From: DASZYF01 sp035545535
GTDB lineage: Bacteria > Actinomycetota > Actinomycetes > Mycobacteriales > CAJCIY01
DNA length: 18,943 nt
Direction of reading: 5' to 3'
Assembly: GCA_035545535.1 (NCBI GenBank)
Contig: DASZYF010000088.1
Span: 1 to 18,943, forward strand
Both the position numbers and the translations under genes were made by a program. Each line of letters opens with the position of its first letter. Position 1 is the first letter of the stretch. The notes beneath the pieces were generated by a model that worked only from the letters and a program-made list of their open reading frames with translations, was not told the DNA's origin and made no database searches. Shown piece after piece: positions 14,885 to 18,943 of this stretch.

Positions 14885-14910
14885 CGTAGTTGACGAAAGT
14901 GTCAACTACG
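14885..14910. promoter_or_regulatory. 26-bp perfect-armed palindrome, candidate TetR operator
   Basis: Arms CGTAGTTGAC (14885-14894) and GTCAACTACG (14901-14910) are exact reverse complements around a 6-nt spacer GAAAGT. The site lies in the 71-nt gap between the end of the right-hand LivF gene and the Rieske start, 14 nt upstream of GTG 14871. On the minus strand it contains TTGACA (complement of 14900-14905), a perfect -35 hexamer, though the -10 at 17 nt (ACGATG) is poor. A repressor bound here would block RNA polymerase. There is no U-tract after it, so a terminator is less likely. The best candidate ligand is the TetR protein encoded two positions downstream. Confidence 0.75.
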
Positions 14911-14942
14911 GTGATCCGTGCCCGGTGCCGGCCGGTGACGGC

Positions 14943-15677
14943 TCAGGACGCCCCGAGGAACACCGCCCTCGCGATGTCGTCGTTGTCCCGCAGCTGCGCG
15001 GTCGGGCCCTCGAAGCGGACCTGGCCCTTCTCCATGAACACCGCCCGCTCGCACATCTCGGCGGCGATGTTGAGGCTCTGCTCGACCAGCACCACCGTGA
15101 CCCCGTCCGCGTGGATCTGCTTCACCATCTCGAGCAGGCCCTGCACGACGATCGGGGCCAGGCCGAGCGAGAGCTCGTCGATGCACAGCACCTTCGGGTC
15201 GAGCAGCAACGCCTTGGCCAGCGCGAGCTGCTGCTGCTCGCCACCGGACAGCGTGCCGGCCGGCTGGCCAAGCCGGCCGGCGAGCGCCGGGAACCGGTCG
15301 AGCGCGAGGTCACGCCGCGCGGCGACGCGACGCCGGTCCTTGCGCGCGGTGAACGCCTGCATCTCGAGGTTCTCGCGCACGGACATGTCCGGGAACGTGC
15401 TGTGCCCGCCGGCGATCAGCACGACTCCCTCCGCCGTCAGCCGCTCGATCCGCTCGCCCGTCGTGTCCCGGCCGTAGAAGGTCGTGCGCCCCCGGGAGGG
15501 GTGGAGGAGCCCGCACATGACCTTGAGCAACGTCGACTTGCCGGCCCCGTTCGTCCCGAGCAGCGCGAGCGCCTCGCCTTGATGGACCTGGAGCGAGACG
15601 CCGAACAGGACCTGCAGCGGGCCGTAGCAGAAGTCGACGTCGTCGACGGTGAGCGCATCGGTCCCCACGTGTGTCAC
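14943..15677 (-). CDS. ABC transporter ATP-binding protein, LivF-like (second transporter)
   Basis: This 244-residue ATPase is the LivF-like subunit of the right-hand importer. It has Walker A GTNGAGKS (41-48), signature LSGGEQQQ, Walker B VLCIDELSLGLAP and the LivF-type VEQS in place of VEHD. GGHSTFPDMSVRENLEMQAF matches the family region between Walker A and the signature. The start is GTG 15677, overlapping the LivG stop (GTGA); a second in-frame GTG lies at 15668 but the overlap favours the first. It is the last gene of the transporter operon. It differs clearly from the left-hand LivF-like protein, so the two sets are not a recent duplication. Confidence 0.92.
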   Translation of the reverse strand: MTHVGTDALTVDDVDFCYGPLQVLFGVSLQVHQGEALALLGTNGAGKSTLLKVMCGLLHPSRGRTTFYGRDTTGERIERLTAEGVVLIAGGHSTFPDMSVRENLEMQAFTARKDRRRVAARRDLALDRFPALAGRLGQPAGTLSGGEQQQLALAKALLLDPKVLCIDELSLGLAPIVVQGLLEMVKQIHADGVTVVLVEQSLNIAAEMCERAVFMEKGQVRFEGPTAQLRDNDDIARAVFLGAS

Positions 15678-16576
15678 TGCGCGCGCCGGGCGGACCGGGT
15701 CGCGACGACGGTTGCCGCGGGTCGAGCTGCTCGCTTGCGGGTCTTCGGAGCCGGCTCGCGCCCGGACCGCCCGATCGCGACGACGTCGGTGCCGAGGTAG
15801 CTGGCCACGACCGCGGGATCGCTGCGCACCTCGTCGGGCGCCCCCTCGCGGATGACCGCTCCGCGCTCCATCGCGTACACCCGGTCGCAGAGCGCCATGA
15901 GCAACGGCATGTCGTGCTCGACGATGACGATGGCGCAGGCGAGCTCCTCGCGGATGCGGCGCAGCAGCGGGCCGAACGCCTCGGCCTCGCGCTGGGCGAC
16001 CCCGGCGGTGGGCTCGTCGAGCACGAGGACGGTCGGGCGGGCGGCGATCTGGGTCGCGAGCGCACAGATCCGCCGGGTGCCGGTGGACAACGCACCGGTG
16101 AGCGTGTCGGCGAACGGCGCGAGGCCGAAGCGGTCGACGATCGCCGCGGCCTCCTCCGCGATCTGGCGCTCGGCGCGCACCGCCCAGGGGGCGCGGACCA
16201 TCGCCGAGAGCACGCCGACCTTCCGGCGGGCGCCGATCACGGCCTGCACCGTCTCGAGGACCGTGAGGCCCGGGAACAACGAGGCGGCTTGGAACGTGCG
16301 GCCCAGTCCGAGGCTCGCGCGCAGCTCCGGCGGCGCCGAGGTGACGTCGCGGCCACCGAGCAGCACGCGTCCGGCGCTCGGCGCGAGGATGCCCGAGATG
16401 ACGTTGAGCAGCGTGCTCTTGCCCGCGCCGTTGGTCCCGATGAGGCCGACGATCTCGCCCGGGTCCACGCGCAGGGACACCCCGTCGAGGGCCTGCACCC
16501 CTCCGAACGCGAGCCGGACGTCCTGCACCATCAGGGCGGGCACGGGCGCCGGCGGCCCGCTGGGCGTCGGTGTCAT
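15674..16576 (-). CDS. ABC transporter ATP-binding protein, LivG-like (second transporter)
   Basis: This 300-residue ATPase has Walker A GTNGAGKS (47-54), Walker B VLVLDEPTAGV and VEHD. The signature is LSTGTRR, a departure from LSGGQ at two positions (Gly to Thr, Gln to Thr). GLGRTFQAASLFPGLTVLETV is LivG-typical. After the normal end near YLGTDVVAIG comes a tail of about 30 residues rich in Arg, Lys and Ala, unusual for the family. ATG 16576 overlaps the stop of the fused permease gene (ATGA), which fixes the start; a much longer upstream frame (to 18049) is an antisense-type artefact within the permease gene. It should pair with the LivF product of the next gene. Confidence 0.9.
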   Translation of the reverse strand: MTPTPSGPPAPVPALMVQDVRLAFGGVQALDGVSLRVDPGEIVGLIGTNGAGKSTLLNVISGILAPSAGRVLLGGRDVTSAPPELRASLGLGRTFQAASLFPGLTVLETVQAVIGARRKVGVLSAMVRAPWAVRAERQIAEEAAAIVDRFGLAPFADTLTGALSTGTRRICALATQIAARPTVLVLDEPTAGVAQREAEAFGPLLRRIREELACAIVIVEHDMPLLMALCDRVYAMERGAVIREGAPDEVRSDPAVVASYLGTDVVAIGRSGREPAPKTRKRAARPAATVVATRSARRAQ

Positions 16577-18591
16577 GACGACGACGCGACGGTCGTCAGG
16601 GCGTGGTCGCGCTGCGCGAGCGCGCGGGCGATCGCGTCGAGGTACCGCTGCCAGACGCGGCGCACCGTCCCGGAGATGCCCGTCGGGTTGACGAGCAGCA
16701 CTGCGCAGATCCCGATGCCCGAGAGCGCGAAGGTGAAGAACTCCGCACCGCCGGAGTCCCCGAAGGTCCGCGTCAACCAGCCACCGGTCGAGCTCGAGAG
16801 CGACGGCAGGATGAACATCGTCGGCACGTAGATGAGCACGGTGGCCGCGACCGCACCACCGACCGAGCCGAGGCCGCCGATCACCGGCAGCGCGAGCACG
16901 GCCAGCGACAGCGTCGGCGGGAAGTGCTCGGGCCGGGCCCCGCGGATCGCGTCGATCCACAGCGCGCCGGCCACGCCGCAGAAGAAGCCGCTGATCGCCA
17001 GCAGCGTGAGCTTCACGGTCGTCGGCGTGATGCCGTACGACGCGCTCGCGCGTTCGTCGTCGCGGACGGCGATCATGATCCGCCCCGGCAGGGAACGCCG
17101 GAGCGCGACCGACGCCGCCGCGATGAGGACCAGGACGGCGAGGCTGACGTAGTAGACGCCGAGCTGGGACGAACCGTCGACCGACCGTGGGATGAGGGGT
17201 ATCGGTCCGACGTCGCGCGACGAGGTCACCGATGCGGTGAACCAGCGGGTGTGGAACAGGTACTCGGACGCGACGATGCCGCCACCCAACGACGTCACCG
17301 CCAGGCTGAAGCCCCGGACGCGCAACGCGGGGACGGCGATGATCACCAGGGCCAGCGCACCCATCGCACCACCAGCCAGGGCGAGCGGCACGAGTCCGTA
17401 GCCGTGGTCCGAGAGCCGGGCGGCCGTGTACGCGCCGACACCCACGACGGCGAAGTGACCCAGGCTGAGCTGGCCACCCCACCCCGTCACCATCGTGAGC
17501 GAGACGGCGACGATCGCGTAGATGAGCAGCGTCGCGAGCAGGAACTGGTCCGACGCGCGGTGGAACGGCGGCAGGGCCGGGGCCAGGACGCCGACGAACA
17601 GGGCCAGCGCACCGAACGCGAGCACGGGCCGGCGGACGTACGCCCGGCTGCCCGCGGCCGCCGGCACGCGCATGGGCGGCAGGTCGTCGACCGCGGACCC
17701 GTTCGCGTCGAAGACCGAGCCGATCCGCCGGCCCCGCGCGAAGATCACCGCGAGGACGACGCCGAAGACGACCAGCTGGGCCGTGCCGGCGTTCGAGGTG
17801 TGCGCGACGGTCAGCTGCTGAGCGAGCCCGAGGACCAGACCCCCCACGACGGCGAGCGGGATCGACGCGAACGCGCCGAAGGCCGCGGCGCCGAGCGCGA
17901 GGAAGAGCTGCTCGGGGCCGAGCGCGGTCGCATCGAAGCGGCCCAGGGTCGATGACTGCAGGATCGCGCTCACGGCCGACAACGCACCGGCGATCCCCCA
18001 CGCCACGGCACTCGTGAACGTGGGCGAGATGCCGCACGAGCGGGCCCACTCCGGGTTGCTCGCCGCCGCCCGGATCATCTTGCCGACGAGGGAGAAGCGC
18101 AGGAACGCCCCCAGCACCACGATGACGGCCGGCCCGAGGATCGCGATCAGGATGTACTGCCCGTGCAGGACCACCCCACCGACCGTCACCGACGCCTTGA
18201 ACGGCAACGGGTACCCCTGCTGGGCGAGCCGGAACTGGTCGGGCTTCACGGCGTGGATGAACGTGACGGCGAGCAGGATCTGACTCACCCCGACGCTGAG
18301 CAGGAGCGAGGCCACCGTCGAGGCGCTGCGCGCCCGCAGCCGCCGGAAGAACAGCCGGTCGACGACGACACCGACGGCCGCGCCGACGAGCAGCGCAGTC
18401 GGGAACGCGAGCCAGTAGTCCCAGCCCCAGTCCACGACGAGCTTGGCCATGAGCAGGGCCGAGACTGCGCCGAGCTGGCCGTGCGCGAGGTTCAGGAACC
18501 GGCTCGATCGGTAGACCAGGACGATCCCGACCGACAGCAGGGCGACGAGGAGCCCTTGCAGGAGCCCGAGGACGATCGCCGAGGACGTCAC
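16573..18591 (-). CDS. Fused LivH-LivM branched-chain-amino-acid-type ABC permease
   Basis: This 672-residue inner-membrane protein joins both permease halves of a Liv-type importer. The LivH half (about residues 1-290) begins AIVLGLLQGLLVALLSVGIVLVYR and has FLNLAHGQLGAVSALL. A hydrophilic cytoplasmic linker (RRIGSVFDANGSAVDDLPPMR, near residue 290) follows. The LivM half (about 310-650) carries VTGWGGQLSLGHFAVVGVGAY near residues 370-385 and a GIT...KLTLLAISGFFCGVAGAL coupling region. Each half has multiple hydrophobic helices. I start at GTG 18591 (MTSSAIVLGL), 7 nt after the stop of the PKD gene with a weak GAG site. The 29 extra residues of the longer frame are Ser/Pro/Arg-rich and overlap the PKD gene. 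Standard LivH and LivM are separate chains of about 300 residues each. Confidence 0.92.
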   Translation of the reverse strand: MTSSAIVLGLLQGLLVALLSVGIVLVYRSSRFLNLAHGQLGAVSALLMAKLVVDWGWDYWLAFPTALLVGAAVGVVVDRLFFRRLRARSASTVASLLLSVGVSQILLAVTFIHAVKPDQFRLAQQGYPLPFKASVTVGGVVLHGQYILIAILGPAVIVVLGAFLRFSLVGKMIRAAASNPEWARSCGISPTFTSAVAWGIAGALSAVSAILQSSTLGRFDATALGPEQLFLALGAAAFGAFASIPLAVVGGLVLGLAQQLTVAHTSNAGTAQLVVFGVVLAVIFARGRRIGSVFDANGSAVDDLPPMRVPAAAGSRAYVRRPVLAFGALALFVGVLAPALPPFHRASDQFLLATLLIYAIVAVSLTMVTGWGGQLSLGHFAVVGVGAYTAARLSDHGYGLVPLALAGGAMGALALVIIAVPALRVRGFSLAVTSLGGGIVASEYLFHTRWFTASVTSSRDVGPIPLIPRSVDGSSQLGVYYVSLAVLVLIAAASVALRRSLPGRIMIAVRDDERASASYGITPTTVKLTLLAISGFFCGVAGALWIDAIRGARPEHFPPTLSLAVLALPVIGGLGSVGGAVAATVLIYVPTMFILPSLSSSTGGWLTRTFGDSGGAEFFTFALSGIGICAVLLVNPTGISGTVRRVWQRYLDAIARALAQRDHALTTVASSS

Positions 18592-18598
18592 GTCTCGG

Positions 18599-18943
18599 TC
18601 AGGCGACGACGATCCGGGCGGAGGCGACGTTCGACAGCTGACGGAACGGTGTGGTGACGTCGCCGTCGCGGTGCGCACTCACGCGCGCCGTGACGAAGTA
18701 CGTGCCCGGCGTCTCGTAGGTGTGGGTCGCCGTGGCGACGAGGCGACGCTGCGTGCCGTCCACCGGCTCGCTCCCCGCGAAGGCTCCGGAGCCGTCGAAG
18801 TCCCACTCGACCTTCGTGATGGTCCCGCCGGCGTCCGGGGTCTCGGCGATGACGGTCAGGGCGACCGGCTGGCCGACGGGCACGTCGGCGCGGGTGTCGC
18901 CGTTCGCCGTGACGTGGACCACCGGCTGCACGCCACCGCGGGC
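18599..18943 (-). CDS. PKD-domain protein, C-terminal part (5' end outside window)
   Basis: Only the last ~114 codons are present, and the frame is open to the window edge, so a longer protein is expected. The visible part is a single PKD-like Ig-fold domain: VEWDFDGSGAF, then ATHTYETPGTYFVTARVS, ending SNVASARIVVA. PKD domains are usually extracellular and mediate binding or spacing in secreted hydrolases and surface proteins. The GTG at 18931 is inside the reading frame and is probably not the real start. The permease gene starts 7 nt downstream, so this protein is cotranscribed with the right-hand transporter. It may be a secreted hydrolase that releases the transported substrate, but the catalytic part is not in view. 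Confidence 0.72.
   Translation of the reverse strand, partial: ARGGVQPVVHVTANGDTRADVPVGQPVALTVIAETPDAGGTITKVEWDFDGSGAFAGSEPVDGTQRRLVATATHTYETPGTYFVTARVSAHRDGDVTTPFRQLSNVASARIVVA

Noticed and set aside
14885..14910. Reading the palindrome as an intrinsic terminator of the liv operon
   Set aside because: No U-tract follows on the minus strand, the stem is not GC-dominated as terminators here would be, and the location next to a TetR-operon start fits an operator better. Not fully excluded.
15671..17955. Long plus-strand frames opposite the right-hand transporter genes
   Set aside because: Highly charged Arg/Asp/Glu/Gly-rich translations with no recognisable domain, antiparallel to clear ABC transporter genes.
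1..18943. CRISPR arrays, tRNA/rRNA genes, insertion sequences, attachment sites
   Set aside because: None seen: no regularly spaced repeats, no transposase or integrase frames, and too little non-coding space for RNA genes (largest gap 71 nt).

Overview
This is a gene-dense, very GC-rich stretch of bacterial chromosome. Nearly every long open frame has a GC-rich antisense shadow, and GTG starts with 4-nt start/stop overlaps are common. The gene content points to a free-living actinomycete-type bacterium (Actinomycetota): an F420-type luciferase-like oxidoreductase, an SCP-x-like thiolase beside a DUF35 protein, a KshA-like Rieske oxygenase, mycobacterial-style acyl-CoA dehydrogenase and crotonase proteins, and branched-chain-amino-acid-type (Liv) ABC transporters. 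The phylum assignment is inference from gene families. There are no RNA genes, CRISPR arrays or insertion sequences that I can see. No gap between genes exceeds 71 nt.

Layout. (1) 1-2977, plus strand: the 3' part of a Liv-type solute-binding protein gene, then two ABC ATPases (LivG- and LivF-like). (2) 2996-10144, minus strand: a tight catabolic operon. In transcription order it holds an SDR dehydrogenase, a ketosynthase-like/DUF35 fusion, an SCP-x-type thiolase, a crotonase-fold enzyme, an acetyl-CoA hydrolase/CoA-transferase family protein, a FadR-type GntR regulator and an acyl-CoA dehydrogenase. (3) 10211-11110, plus strand: a luciferase-like monooxygenase, divergent from the SDR. (4) 11117-14871, minus strand: a Rieske oxygenase, a TetR regulator, an isochorismatase-fold protein and an aldehyde dehydrogenase. 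A near-ideal operator palindrome lies just upstream of the Rieske gene. (5) 14943-18943, minus strand: a second Liv-type transporter (fused LivH-LivM permease, LivG, LivF) preceded by the 3' end of a PKD-domain protein gene.

How it may work together (inference). The two Liv-type transporters would import an organic acid or other hydrophobic/carboxylated nutrient. The Rieske oxygenase, F420-type enzyme and aldehyde dehydrogenase would handle oxygenation and oxidation. The CoA-transferase family protein would attach or remove CoA. The acyl-CoA dehydrogenase, crotonase, SDR (17-beta-HSD4-like) and thiolase with DUF35 partner make up a beta-oxidation-like spiral. This enzyme mix resembles steroid, terpenoid or alicyclic-acid catabolism, but the substrate cannot be read from the sequence.

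The most unusual points are: the DUF35 fusion whose ketosynthase-like half lacks the catalytic Cys; a crotonase that has lost both hydratase glutamates but shows a His/Asp pair spaced as in 6-oxocamphor hydrolase; an isochorismatase-fold protein with all three triad positions substituted; and a 26-bp palindrome that embeds a TTGACA element upstream of the Rieske-TetR operon.
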